From assembly GCF_025464955.1 (NCBI RefSeq), contig NZ_JAODNM010000040.1, forward strand, positions 95,162 through 159,161: a stretch of 64,000 bases of DNA. Reading direction: 5' to 3'. The DNA is from Amycolatopsis sp. (GTDB lineage Bacteria > Actinomycetota > Actinomycetes > Mycobacteriales > Pseudonocardiaceae). Shown piece by piece: positions 15,566 through 24,407 of the stretch. Position 1 is the first letter of the stretch. Every line of letters begins with the position of its first letter. The translations under genes were made by a program, and so were the position numbers. A model generated the notes under the pieces. The model did not search any database and was not told the DNA's origin. It saw nothing but the letters and a program-made list of their open reading frames with translations.

Positions 15566-16740
15566 GTCGTAGTCGCCGACGGATTGCTCGAGTCGACCGG
15601 CGGCGGTGTCACGGAGGCCGTCGGCTGACCGCAGATCGGCAACGGCGTCGTAGTGGTCGTCGTCGGCGGCGTAGTGGTCGGCGTCGTCGTCGGCGGCGGT
15701 GTCGTCGTGAGCGGTGTCGTCGGAGTCGGCGTGGTCGTCGAGGTCACGCAGGTCGGCGTGGTCGTGGGCGACGTCGTCGACGAACTCGAGGACGTCTTGC
15801 TCGTCGTCGGCGGCAGCCAGGTCGCCGGCGGCGGCATCGTGGCTGTCACGGGTGGCACCGGCGGCGGCACCGCGGGCGGACCCGCCGCGACGACGGCACC
15901 GTTCGGCGCACCGACCGGCACCTTGCTGTCCGGCGTCTGCAACACGCCCGACCGGTACGCCTGCGCCCACAGCAGCACGGTGTTCACGTACGTGTCGGAG
16001 TTGTTGTAGCGGTAGATCGCCGCCTTCAGCTGGTCCGGGTTCGCCAGGTCGAGCCCGCCGGAGCAGAGGTAACGTCCTGTCGCCAGCGATGCGTCGAAGA
16101 CGTTGTTCGGGTCGGACACGCCGTCGCCGTTGCCGTCGGACGCGTACTCGAGCCAGGTCGCCGGGAGGAACTGGCTGGGGCCGACAGCGCGGTCCCACAC
16201 CTTGTCGCCGTCGTAGCGGCCCTGGTCGGTGTCGGGGATCGCGGCGAACGGCCCCGAACCGTCGAGCACCGGGCCCAGGATCGGCTCGAGCGTGGTGCCC
16301 TTGGCATCGACGTAGCCGCCGCGCGCGTGGTTGGACTCGATGCGGCCGATGCTGGCGATCAGCGCCCAGTCGATATGGCACTTCACCTGCTCGGTCGCCA
16401 TGATCGCCGCCGCGTTCTTGTACGCCGCGAACGCGGTGACCGGGATCCCGAGCGGGCCGTTGGGCAGTTCGTACGCGGGCAGGGGCAGCGGGATCGGTGC
16501 GTTCGGGAGGCTGCCGTCGACCGCGATCTGCTGGACACCGGGGTTGTAACCGCCGGTCAGCGGGACATCGCCGACGTAGACCGTGCTGGCGACGTTGACC
16601 CAGTTGGCCGCGCCACTGCCGGCGACGAGCGCGGGAACCACGGCGAGCACGCCACCGGCGACGGCAAACAACGTCCGGTGACGCAGCCCAACCCTCCGGG
16701 CGACACCGCCGATCGCGCCTGGCATTCGCGTGAAGCGCAC
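15559..16740 (-). CDS. Secreted lytic murein transglycosylase with Thr/Pro-rich tail
   Basis: 393 residues. An N-terminal hydrophobic signal or anchor (LFAVAGGVLAVVPALVAGSG) precedes an SLT-type catalytic domain: IDWALIASIGRIESNHARGG carries the catalytic glutamate, followed by IPDTDQGRYDGDKVWDRAVG and PSQFLPATWLEYASDGNGDG. The last 110 residues are almost all Thr, Pro and Ser, probably a wall-spanning or glycosylated tail. It starts at GTG 16740. It cleaves peptidoglycan glycan strands, and its position beside septum and wall genes fits growth or division. A second, shorter paralogue lies at 21334. Confidence 0.88.
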   Translation of the reverse strand: MRFTRMPGAIGGVARRVGLRHRTLFAVAGGVLAVVPALVAGSGAANWVNVASTVYVGDVPLTGGYNPGVQQIAVDGSLPNAPIPLPLPAYELPNGPLGIPVTAFAAYKNAAAIMATEQVKCHIDWALIASIGRIESNHARGGYVDAKGTTLEPILGPVLDGSGPFAAIPDTDQGRYDGDKVWDRAVGPSQFLPATWLEYASDGNGDGVSDPNNVFDASLATGRYLCSGGLDLANPDQLKAAIYRYNNSDTYVNTVLLWAQAYRSGVLQTPDSKVPVGAPNGAVVAAGPPAVPPPVPPVTATMPPPATWLPPTTSKTSSSSSTTSPTTTPTCVTSTTTPTPTTPLTTTPPPTTTPTTTPPTTTTTTPLPICGQPTASVTPPPVDSSNPSATTTS

Positions 16741-16876
16741 GCCTCAAACCTTCCGTAGTTCACCCGTATGGGTCGATGGTCGTCCACAACGTGTGAAGAC
16801 CTCGTACCGCTTGAAATATCTCCGCCGGAGTCTTGATCGTTACCGACGAGTACTAACGGTGAACGACAGTTGTCGG

Positions 16877-17386
16877 TTAAGAAGCGCAGTCTCCGGAGGG
16901 CCAGCCCTCGGCGCGCAGGAGGGCGAGCGTCTCGTCTCCGAACGGGTTCACGCCCGGCCCGCAGGCAAGCGTGTGCCCGAGGTGGACGTGCAGGCACTTG
17001 ACGCGGCCGGGCATGCCGCCGGCGCTGACCCGGTGGCCGAGCGGGTCGATGGCGTCGCGCTCGGCGAGGTACGCCTCGTGCGTGCGCAGGTACGCCGCGG
17101 CCAGCTCCTCGTCGGTGGACAGCCGCTCGGTCATTTCGCGCATGAGGCCCGAGGCCTCGAGCCGCCCGACCATGGACGACAGTTTGGGGCAGGTCAAGTA
17201 GTAGAGCGTCGGGAACGGCGTGCCGTCTTCGAGCCGCGGGCTGGTCTGGACGACGGACGGGTGCCCGCTCGGGCACCGCGCGGCAACGGCCCGCAACGCA
17301 CGGGGCGGCCTGCCAAGCTGGGCGGCGATGACCTCCCGGTCGGCGTCGGTGACGGCTTCAAGGCGGGGCAGTTCCGTGCTACTCAC
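16877..17386 (-). CDS. DUF501 protein
   Basis: About 169 residues of the actinobacterial DUF501 family: AAQLGRPPRALRAVAARCPS, PFPTLYYLTCPKLSSMVGRL and VKCLHVHLGHTLACGPGVNP contain the conserved Cys and His residues. Homologues sit between the FtsB-like gene and ppx across Actinobacteria (Rv1025 in M. tuberculosis). The GTG at 17386 is chosen because the longer frame would overlap the upstream gene. The function is unknown; a metal-binding role is possible from the conserved Cys/His. Confidence 0.88.
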   Translation of the reverse strand: MSSTELPRLEAVTDADREVIAAQLGRPPRALRAVAARCPSGHPSVVQTSPRLEDGTPFPTLYYLTCPKLSSMVGRLEASGLMREMTERLSTDEELAAAYLRTHEAYLAERDAIDPLGHRVSAGGMPGRVKCLHVHLGHTLACGPGVNPFGDETLALLRAEGWPSGDCAS

Positions 17387-17409
17387 GAGGTCATTCTCGC
17401 AAACCAGGC

Positions 17410-17952
17410 TCAGCCGCCCGAGCCGGACACCTGGTCCCACAGTCGCGAGTACCACGGACCGTCCGGTGCGGCCGGCTGATCGGGGACCGAGCCCTGGTCG
17501 GCTGCCTTGTCCTCGGGCAGCTGGACCATGTACGGCGTTTCGCCCGGCATCACGAACCGCAGCCGACGCCGGGCCTCGGCCTCGACCTGCGCCGGATCGG
17601 CCAGCTCGGCCTTGCGGGCCTGGAGCTGGGCGACCTCGGCCTGCAGCGCGGCGTGCCGTGCCTGCTCGGTCGTGACGTCGGATCGCTGGCTGAGGTACGT
17701 CCGCAGCGGGACGGCGATGGTGAACGCGAGGGCGCAGACGACGATGGCGACCACGGCGGCGCGTCGCGTGTTGGACATGCCGAGCACCCGCGCCGCACCC
17801 GAAGCGCGCTTCGCGCTCAGGCCGCGGCGAAGGCGAGTTTTGGTCTGCCCGACCGATTCGCGGCGCGAACGCTCCGGGCGGCGGGCCCGGACAGGTCCGG
17901 CGCCCTCCGCCCGGCCGCCTCGGCGGCTACGCGCTCTCCCGCGGTCAGCCAT
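17410..17952 (-). CDS. FtsB/DivIC-like septum formation initiator
   Basis: About 180 residues. A basic Arg-rich N-terminal cytoplasmic part is followed by one membrane helix (AAVVAIVVCALAFTIAVPL) and a heptad-rich extracytoplasmic coiled coil (ARHAALQAEVAQLQARKAEL). The FtsB signature EAEARRRLRFVMPGETPYMV comes next and the tail is Pro-rich. It is the divisome component that bridges FtsL/FtsQ. The ATG at 17952 lies 16 bases after the enolase stop; the two are probably co-transcribed. It corresponds to Rv1024. Confidence 0.9.
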   Translation of the reverse strand: MADRGRARSRRGGRAEGAGPVRARRPERSRRESVGQTKTRLRRGLSAKRASGAARVLGMSNTRRAAVVAIVVCALAFTIAVPLRTYLSQRSDVTTEQARHAALQAEVAQLQARKAELADPAQVEAEARRRLRFVMPGETPYMVQLPEDKAADQGSVPDQPAAPDGPWYSRLWDQVSGSGG

Positions 17953-17968
17953 CGTCTTCTGGTGTCTC

Positions 17969-19300
<1,332 letters not shown>

Positions 19301-19406
19301 TTACCGCCTCGACGGCACCCAGACTAGCCGTCGACGCAGTTCACCCGTTGGAGGCACGCACGGACGCCGTGTTGATCCCTGAGCTACCGCGGAGTTACCG
19401 GCGGGT

Positions 19407-19877
19407 TCAGGCTTCCGGCCGAATCTCACGCCAGCCCGACGGCAGCTCGACGACGTCGGTGACCTGCTGCCAGAACGTCCAGCTGTTGCCGCCGACGTCC
19501 GGCACGGTGAACACCCGCGCGCCGTACGGCTGGTCCTGCGGCTGGGGAACGTCGGCGTCTTCACCGAGCGCGGCCACGACGCGGGCGTACTGCGCGTCCG
19601 CGTCGTCGACGTACACGATGTTCAGCTGCCCGACCGGACCGTCGACGCCCTTCGCTTCCCAGTACTCGGGACCGACGCCGGCCAGCTGGAACTCGCCGTC
19701 GCCGACGGTGACCGAGGCTTGGAACACCACCCCGGCCGAATCGACGTACCGGACCTTCTCGCTGAAGCCGAAGACCCGGATCAGCCAGTCCAGCGCCTCT
19801 GTCGCGTCGGCGTAGTACAGGTACGGCGCGATGCCCAGGTAACCGGCGCTCGGTGCCTCCGTCTGCTCGCTGCTCAT
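19407..19877 (-). CDS. VOC (glyoxalase/bleomycin-resistance fold) family protein
   Basis: About 156 residues. Repeated beta-alpha-beta-beta-beta elements (IAPYLYYADATEALDWLIRV, FQASVTVGDGEFQLAG, LNIVYVDDADAQYARVVAAL, PYGARVFTVPDVGGNSWTFW) mark the vicinal oxygen chelate fold. Family members include glyoxalases, dioxygenases and antibiotic-binding proteins; the substrate cannot be assigned. The ATG at 19877 is used because the upstream extension is not family-like; no strong ribosome-binding site is visible. Divergent from the TPR gene. Confidence 0.82.
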   Translation of the reverse strand: MSSEQTEAPSAGYLGIAPYLYYADATEALDWLIRVFGFSEKVRYVDSAGVVFQASVTVGDGEFQLAGVGPEYWEAKGVDGPVGQLNIVYVDDADAQYARVVAALGEDADVPQPQDQPYGARVFTVPDVGGNSWTFWQQVTDVVELPSGWREIRPEA

Positions 19878-19948
19878 GGCCGAACAGTGCACCATGGCCG
19901 AATCTTCGGTCGAGAAAGACCCCGAAAATGGGTAAAGTCGGGGGAACC

Positions 19949-20350
19949 ATGATGGACGAAGAAGCCGCACCGGACGACTCCGGAGAAGCCCGGTTTCTGG
20001 CCTTTCGTCACGCTGAGGCGCTGGTGGAACGACGGCGCCCGCTGGACGCGTTGAAGGCTTTGGAGCCCCTGCTCGACGCCGAATCCGACAAACCGAGCGT
20101 GCAGCTGCTCGCCGGTCGCGCGTACTTCCATTCGGCCCAGCTCAGACGCGCGGAGCGGGCACTCACCAGGGTCCTCGAGCTCGATCCCACCGACCACTAC
20201 GCGCGGTTCTTGCTGGGCCGGACGCTACAACGGGTCGGCCGGTTCACCGAGGCGCTCGCGCAGCTCCGGATGGCGTCGGCGATGCACCCCGTGCCCGCGT
20301 ACCTGGAAGCCATCAGCGAACTCCGCGCCCGGATCGCGCTGAGCGACTAG
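19949..20350 (+). CDS. Small tetratricopeptide-repeat protein
   Basis: 133 residues made mainly of TPR helices: FRHAEALVERRRPLDALKAL, LLAGRAYFHSAQLRRAERAL and ARFLLGRTLQRVGRFTEALA. It lacks a signal peptide, so it is a cytoplasmic protein-protein interaction module. The start is ATGATG at 19949 behind GGGGGA. The partner is unknown. Confidence 0.82.
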   Translation: MMDEEAAPDDSGEARFLAFRHAEALVERRRPLDALKALEPLLDAESDKPSVQLLAGRAYFHSAQLRRAERALTRVLELDPTDHYARFLLGRTLQRVGRFTEALAQLRMASAMHPVPAYLEAISELRARIALSD

Positions 20351-20382
20351 CACACCAACACAGAGGAGGGCGACAAGACCAG

Positions 20383-20595
20383 ATGACCTACCCGGCGGTG
20401 CGATGGGACAAAACGGTCAACGCGGCGACGATAGCGCTGAGCTCGACGGCCGGAGAAAGGTCCTCACTCACAGTGAAGGACAAGCAGGGGGACGTCGTCG
20501 CTATCCTGGACTTCTCCGCCGGCGGCGAGCTGCTCGAGATAGAACTTCTGGTTGCCGATGAGCAGTTGCCGAGACCCCTGCGCGACCAGGGTTGA
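20383..20595 (+). CDS. DUF2283-like small protein
   Basis: 70 residues: MTYPAVRWDKTVNAATIALS ... VAILDFSAGGELLEIELLVA. The pattern of a short beta sheet ending in a Gly-Glu-(I/L)-x-(E/G)-(I/L)-E-(I/L)-L motif matches the DUF2283 family of unknown function. It follows the TPR gene by 32 bases with an AGGAGG site, and a hairpin follows at 20623, suggesting a two-gene transcript. Confidence 0.7.
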   Translation: MTYPAVRWDKTVNAATIALSSTAGERSSLTVKDKQGDVVAILDFSAGGELLEIELLVADEQLPRPLRDQG

Positions 20596-20622
20596 CCGGA
20601 CGACCATCCGGCGAAGGACTGC

Positions 20623-20654
20623 GGTGCGTGCCCGGCGACAACCGGGCACGCACC
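20623..20654 (+). terminator. Strong hairpin after the DUF2283 gene
   Basis: A 13-base perfect stem, GGTGCGTGCCCGG with its complement, around the loop CGACAA, 28 bases downstream of the stop. There is no T-run, as is common in high-GC Actinobacteria. Confidence 0.7.
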
Positions 20655-20666
20655 GGAACCGTGCAA

Positions 20667-20804
20667 CTATCGGACGAACGCGGTCACCACGGATCCGTTC
20701 TCGTTGGCCGCGACTCCTATCCGCTAGCCAAGGTACAACCAGGTATTCTTCGGCGGCCCTTGCCAACTGGCGCTACCGCAGTTGTAATGCACCACACTCT
20801 CCAC
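20667..20804 (-). pseudogene. Degenerate small secreted-protein fragment
   Basis: On the minus strand one frame reads VHYNCGSASWQGPPKNTWLYLG, then an in-frame TAG (20724-20726), then RIGVAANENGSVVTAFVR and a second stop. Both halves look like one cysteine/aromatic-rich exported peptide, and there is no credible start. I infer a decayed gene. Confidence is low because the frame is short. Confidence 0.3.
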
Positions 20805-20876
20805 CTCGACTTGCGCATATTTACCATAGTCAATTCTCCTGCCTTATCTCTTCGACCGGTGATCAGCGCTCTTTGG

Positions 20877-21149
20877 TCACGCACACGGCCGGCATGCACC
20901 ACCGTCGTGCTGGACGTATCCTTCGACCGTGACGCTGCCGTCCCTGCAGGACACCGTCCAATGAGCGTGCGAGTAGGTCGTTGACGGGTTGAGCGTGTCA
21001 CCGCGGGAACCGCTGACATGCAGTGGCACCGACGAGTGAGGCACGGATTCGGCCGCGTTCGCAACCCCACCCAACGCGGCGGCCGCGAAGACTGCGGCAG
21101 CGCTGGCATAAATAAACCCTCCGGCAGACTCATTTCCGCACGAAATCAA
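20877..21149 (-). CDS. Small putative secreted protein, possibly decayed
   Basis: The frame gives 90 residues with a signal-peptide-like stretch FIYASAAAVFAAAALGGVAN ending in an AxA-type site. A short mature part with three cysteines follows (TVSCRDGSVTVEGYVQHDGG then ACRPCA). The only start is a TTG at 21149 with a poor ribosome-binding site. A good site (GGAGG) nearby leads to an ATG in a different frame, so the 5' end may be frameshifted. Function unknown; together with 20667-20804 it looks like a cluster of decaying small exported proteins. Confidence 0.4.
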   Translation of the reverse strand: MISCGNESAGGFIYASAAAVFAAAALGGVANAAESVPHSSVPLHVSGSRGDTLNPSTTYSHAHWTVSCRDGSVTVEGYVQHDGGACRPCA

Positions 21150-21220
21150 TTACCCGGAAGCCGCAGAACTTGCGCTACGAATTTTCGGGGCAGGCATTGC
21201 GGTACACGCGGAGATCAGGT

Positions 21221-21335
21221 GTGGCGTTGTTACGTGTCGTGAAGGCCACCTTCACGGCGTAAGGCGTACTCAACTTGGCCTTCACAACGTCCCTGCCCTG
21301 CCGAAACTGCCCTCAGGAGCCCCAACAGTCACATC
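21221..21335. repeat. Dispersed ~115-bp repeat, copy 1 (inverted copy at 63632-63745)
   Basis: Read on the minus strand, this stretch matches 63632-63745 almost base for base, including TTGAGTACGCCTTACGCCGT, the GTGAAGG arms and GGGGCTCCTGA. It contains an internal hairpin GAAGGCCA...TGGCCTTC and ends at the stop codon of the adjacent transglycosylase gene. Confidence 0.8.
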
Positions 21336-22173
21336 ACGAGGCCGGACCGGCAGCGGCGTAGGTGTCGGCGGCGGTGAAAACGTCCTGGGCGTACTCGACG
21401 GTCGGGTGGTAGACGCGCAGTGCCTTCCACCAGCCACCCGGGGTCGCCAGGTCGTCGTTGCCACCGCAGAGATCACGGGCGGCGATGAACGCGGAGTCGT
21501 CGACGCTCTGCGGGTCCGGCTTGCCGGGGTCACCGCTCGCCCGCTCCGCCCAGTGCGACCACACCGACGGCAGCAGCTGCATCGGGCCGATCGCGTGGTC
21601 CCACGTCGAGTCGCCGTCGAGGTTGCCGCCGTCGGTGTCAGGGACGGCGTCCACACCCCCACCGCCGTTGAGCGCGGGTCCGACGACCGGTTTCACCAGG
21701 TCGCCGTTCGCGGCGACCTCGGCGCCGGCGAAGTGCCCGCGCTCCGCCTCGACCGTGCCGATCCCGGCGAGCGTGGTCCAGGACAGGTGGCAGCCCGGCT
21801 TCTGCGACCGCATCCACATCTCGGCGCGGCCGTAGCCGGCCAGCAACCGAGCGGGCACCTTCGTCGTGGCCGACACCTTCACTGCCCACGCGTCGAGTTC
21901 CGGCTGGTCAGACACCTTGGGCCGGTCCACAGGCGCGGCGATCGCCGGGCGCGGTGCCGCGACACCCGGCTGCGGCCTCGGGTCGCGAACGGCGACAGCG
22001 GGCGTCGGCGCCGGCTGCGCGGCGGGCGCGACCTGGTCTTCCGGATGGATACCGATGGTGAGGATCAGCACGAGCCCGGTGACGATGAGCGCCCCGGCGA
22101 AAGCGACCGGACCGACGAACCGGCGCGGCGGTTGTTCCGGCGATTCGACAACCGGACGGGTGGGATCGACCAC
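21334..22173 (-). CDS. Membrane-anchored lytic transglycosylase (LpqU-like)
   Basis: 279 residues. One N-terminal membrane segment (FAGALIVTGLVLILTIGI) and a Pro/Ala-rich linker precede an SLT-type domain: LSWTTLAGIGTVEAERGHFA (catalytic Glu), VPDTDGGNLDGDSTWDHAIG and PMQLLPSVWSHWAERAS. The catalytic region is homologous to the protein at 15559, but the Thr/Pro tail is absent. It corresponds by position to the LpqU slot of M. tuberculosis (Rv1022, between mazG and eno). It starts at GTG 22173. It cuts glycan strands at the outer face of the membrane. Confidence 0.86.
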   Translation of the reverse strand: MVDPTRPVVESPEQPPRRFVGPVAFAGALIVTGLVLILTIGIHPEDQVAPAAQPAPTPAVAVRDPRPQPGVAAPRPAIAAPVDRPKVSDQPELDAWAVKVSATTKVPARLLAGYGRAEMWMRSQKPGCHLSWTTLAGIGTVEAERGHFAGAEVAANGDLVKPVVGPALNGGGGVDAVPDTDGGNLDGDSTWDHAIGPMQLLPSVWSHWAERASGDPGKPDPQSVDDSAFIAARDLCGGNDDLATPGGWWKALRVYHPTVEYAQDVFTAADTYAAAGPAS

Positions 22174-22267
22174 CCGATCAGGTTACGTGGCTCGACAAAC
22201 CCGAAACGGCCCCTGCTGCCGCCAAAATCACAAAATTTGTTATCGAGCCGTGCACAACCTACTGACC

Positions 22268-22286
22268 TGCGGTTACCCTAACCTAA
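22268..22286 (-). promoter_or_regulatory. IdeR/DmdR1 (DtxR-family) iron box 1
   Basis: Read on the minus strand, TTAGGTTAGGGTAACCGCA matches 16 of 19 bases of the IdeR consensus TTAGGTTAGGCTAACCTAA. It lies about 135 bases upstream of efeU and about 95 bases from the divergent transglycosylase start. Iron-loaded repressor binding here would shut down the efe operon in iron-rich conditions. Confidence 0.65.
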
Positions 22287-22350
22287 CTAGGGTGAAATGA
22301 CTGTTATGACCGGTTAGTCCCGAGGATCGGGGCTAGCCCGGGCTGGACTT

Positions 22351-22369
22351 ACAGGTGAGCCTTACCTAA
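22351..22369 (+). promoter_or_regulatory. IdeR/DmdR1 iron box 2
   Basis: ACAGGTGAGCCTTACCTAA matches 14 of 19 consensus bases, 50 bases before the efeU start, a typical operator position overlapping the promoter or transcription start. Confidence 0.6.
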
Positions 22370-22419
22370 AACCGTCACGACGGGGTTCACCGCACGTTCA
22401 CCGGACAAGGAGGCAAACC

Positions 22420-23265
22420 GTGCTTTTCTCGAGTGCGCTCATCGGCCTGCGCGAGGGTCTGGAGGCCGCGCTCGTGGTGAGCATCCTCGTCGCCTTCCTG
22501 GTCAAGACCGACCGCAAGAAGTCCCTGCGCTTCGTGTGGCCCGGCGTCGGCGCGGCGGTCGTGCTGTCGGTCGCCTTCGGCGCAATCCTGACCTTCACCA
22601 CCGCCCAGCTCGACTTCGAACACCAAGAGCTGCTCGGCGGCGGGCTGTCCGTCATCGCCGTGTTCTTCGTGACCGCGATGATCTTCTGGATGCGCAAGGC
22701 GTCGCGCAGTATCGCCGCCGAACTCCGCGGCAAGATGGACCACGCGCTCGACGTCGGCCCGTGGGCGGTGCTCCTCCTGTCGTTCCTCGCCGTCGGCCGC
22801 GAAGGCCTCGAGACGGCCGTCTTCTTCTACTCCGCCGTGCAGACAGCGCAGAGCGGCACCACACAGCCGTTGATCGGCTTCGCCATCGGGATCGCGCTCG
22901 CCATCGTGCTGGCGTACCTGCTCTACAAGGGCGCGGTGCGGTTCAACATCAGCAAGTTCTTCATGGTCACCGGGGTACTGCTGGTGTTCGTCGCGGCCGG
23001 CGTCCTCGGTTACGGCCTGCACGACCTGCAGGAGGGCGCGTTCCTGCCCGGCCTGAACACGCTCGCCTTCGACGCCTCGAACTGGCTGCCCGAGACCTCC
23101 TGGTACGGCGCGCTCCTCAAGGGGATCTTGAACTACTCGCAGCAGACGACCGTGGTGCAGGCCGTCGCCTGGGTCGCCTACGTCGTCATCGTGCTGCCCC
23201 TTTTCCTCAAGCCCAGCAAGCAATCCGCCCGGCGGGAACCCGCCGTGGCGAGCACGAAGGAGTGA
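22420..23265 (+). CDS. efeU: EfeU/FTR1-family iron permease
   Basis: 281 residues, about seven membrane helices. The two REGLE iron-binding motifs are present: LREGLEAAL near residue 10 and VGREGLETAVFF near residue 126. EfeU moves ferric iron across the membrane using EfeO/EfeB outside. GTG start with AAGGAGG six bases upstream. First gene of efeUOB; the next start follows by two bases. Two IdeR-type boxes lie upstream. Confidence 0.94.
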   Translation: MLFSSALIGLREGLEAALVVSILVAFLVKTDRKKSLRFVWPGVGAAVVLSVAFGAILTFTTAQLDFEHQELLGGGLSVIAVFFVTAMIFWMRKASRSIAAELRGKMDHALDVGPWAVLLLSFLAVGREGLETAVFFYSAVQTAQSGTTQPLIGFAIGIALAIVLAYLLYKGAVRFNISKFFMVTGVLLVFVAAGVLGYGLHDLQEGAFLPGLNTLAFDASNWLPETSWYGALLKGILNYSQQTTVVQAVAWVAYVVIVLPLFLKPSKQSARREPAVASTKE

Positions 23266-23267
23266 CC

Positions 23268-24407
23268 GTGTCGAAGATCCGCCGAACCCCGCTGGCCGTG
23301 ATCGCCAGTGTGAGCGCGTTGGCCGCGCTCACCGCTTGCGGCAGCAAGGACGCACCCGCGGGTGCCGCCGGCGGCCCGATCACGGTCGAAGCCTCCGACG
23401 CGTCGTGTGCTGTCTCCACCGGCACGGCCGCGGCCGGCAAGGTGACCTTCGAGGTGACCAACAAGGGTTCCAAGGTCACCGAGTTCTACGTCTACGCCGA
23501 GGGCGACCGCATCATGGGCGAGGTCGAGAACATCGCGCCCGGCCTCAACCGCCGGCTGATCGTCGACCTCAACAACGCCGGCAAGTACCAGACGGCTTGC
23601 AAGCCCGGCATGACGGGCGACGGCATCCGCTCGGCGTTCACCATCACCGGTGGCGCGCCGGCCCTGACCGACGAAGGCACGTTGAAGGCGCAGGCCACGA
23701 AGAGCTACGCGGACTACGTCACGAACAACGCCACCGCGCTCGAAGAGCAGACCGGCAAGTTCGTCGACCTGGTCAAGGCCAAGGACGTCGCCGGCGCCAA
23801 GGCCCAGTACGCCGCCACCCGCGTCTACTACGAGCGCATCGAGCCGGTGGCCGAGAAGTTCGGCGACCTCGACCCGCTCGTCGACGCGCGTGAGGCCGAT
23901 CTGAAGGCTGGCGACAAGTTCACCGGTTTCCACCGGCTCGAGAAGGACCTCTGGGTCAGCGGCCTGCAGCCGGACAGCGCGGCGATCGCCGACCAGTTGC
24001 TCACGAACACCAAGGACCTGGTCGCCAAGTCCAAGGCGATCCAGCTGACCGCGTTGGACCTGGCCAACGGCGCCAAGGGCCTGCTCGACGAGGTCGCCAC
24101 GGGCAAGATCACCGGCGAGGAGGAGACCTTCTCGCACACCGACCTGTGGGACTTCCAGGCGAACGTCGACGGCTCGCAGGCCGCGATCAACTCGCTGCGG
24201 CCGATCCTGCAGCAGGGCGACCCGACCCTGCTGTCCACTTTGGACAAGGAATTCGCGAACGTGGACGCGCTGCTGACCAAGCAGGTCTCCGGGGCCGGCT
24301 TCAAGCTCTACACCGACCTTTCGCAGGACCAGATCAAGGAATTCGCCTCGGCGGTCGACGGCCTGAGCGAGCCGCTGAGCAAGGTCGCGGAGGTCGTCTC
24401 CAAATGA
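23268..24407 (+). CDS. efeO: EfeO iron-binding lipoprotein
   Basis: 379 residues. A lipoprotein signal ends at LTAC (Cys24). A cupredoxin-like domain follows (ITVEASDASCAVSTGTAAAG to about residue 125), then the M75 peptidase-like (imelysin) domain containing the metal motif HRLEKDLW. It supplies Fe(III) to EfeU on the outer face of the membrane. The GTG at 23268 is placed by the AAGGAG that overlaps the end of efeU. Its stop overlaps the efeB start (ATGA). Confidence 0.94.
   Translation: MSKIRRTPLAVIASVSALAALTACGSKDAPAGAAGGPITVEASDASCAVSTGTAAAGKVTFEVTNKGSKVTEFYVYAEGDRIMGEVENIAPGLNRRLIVDLNNAGKYQTACKPGMTGDGIRSAFTITGGAPALTDEGTLKAQATKSYADYVTNNATALEEQTGKFVDLVKAKDVAGAKAQYAATRVYYERIEPVAEKFGDLDPLVDAREADLKAGDKFTGFHRLEKDLWVSGLQPDSAAIADQLLTNTKDLVAKSKAIQLTALDLANGAKGLLDEVATGKITGEEETFSHTDLWDFQANVDGSQAAINSLRPILQQGDPTLLSTLDKEFANVDALLTKQVSGAGFKLYTDLSQDQIKEFASAVDGLSEPLSKVAEVVSK

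Noticed and set aside
16741..16876. Possible cyclic di-AMP (ydaO-type) riboswitch upstream of the cell-wall transglycosylase
   Set aside because: Such switches precede wall hydrolases in Actinobacteria, but the conserved core segments of the class are not visible here and the gap is only about 135 bases.
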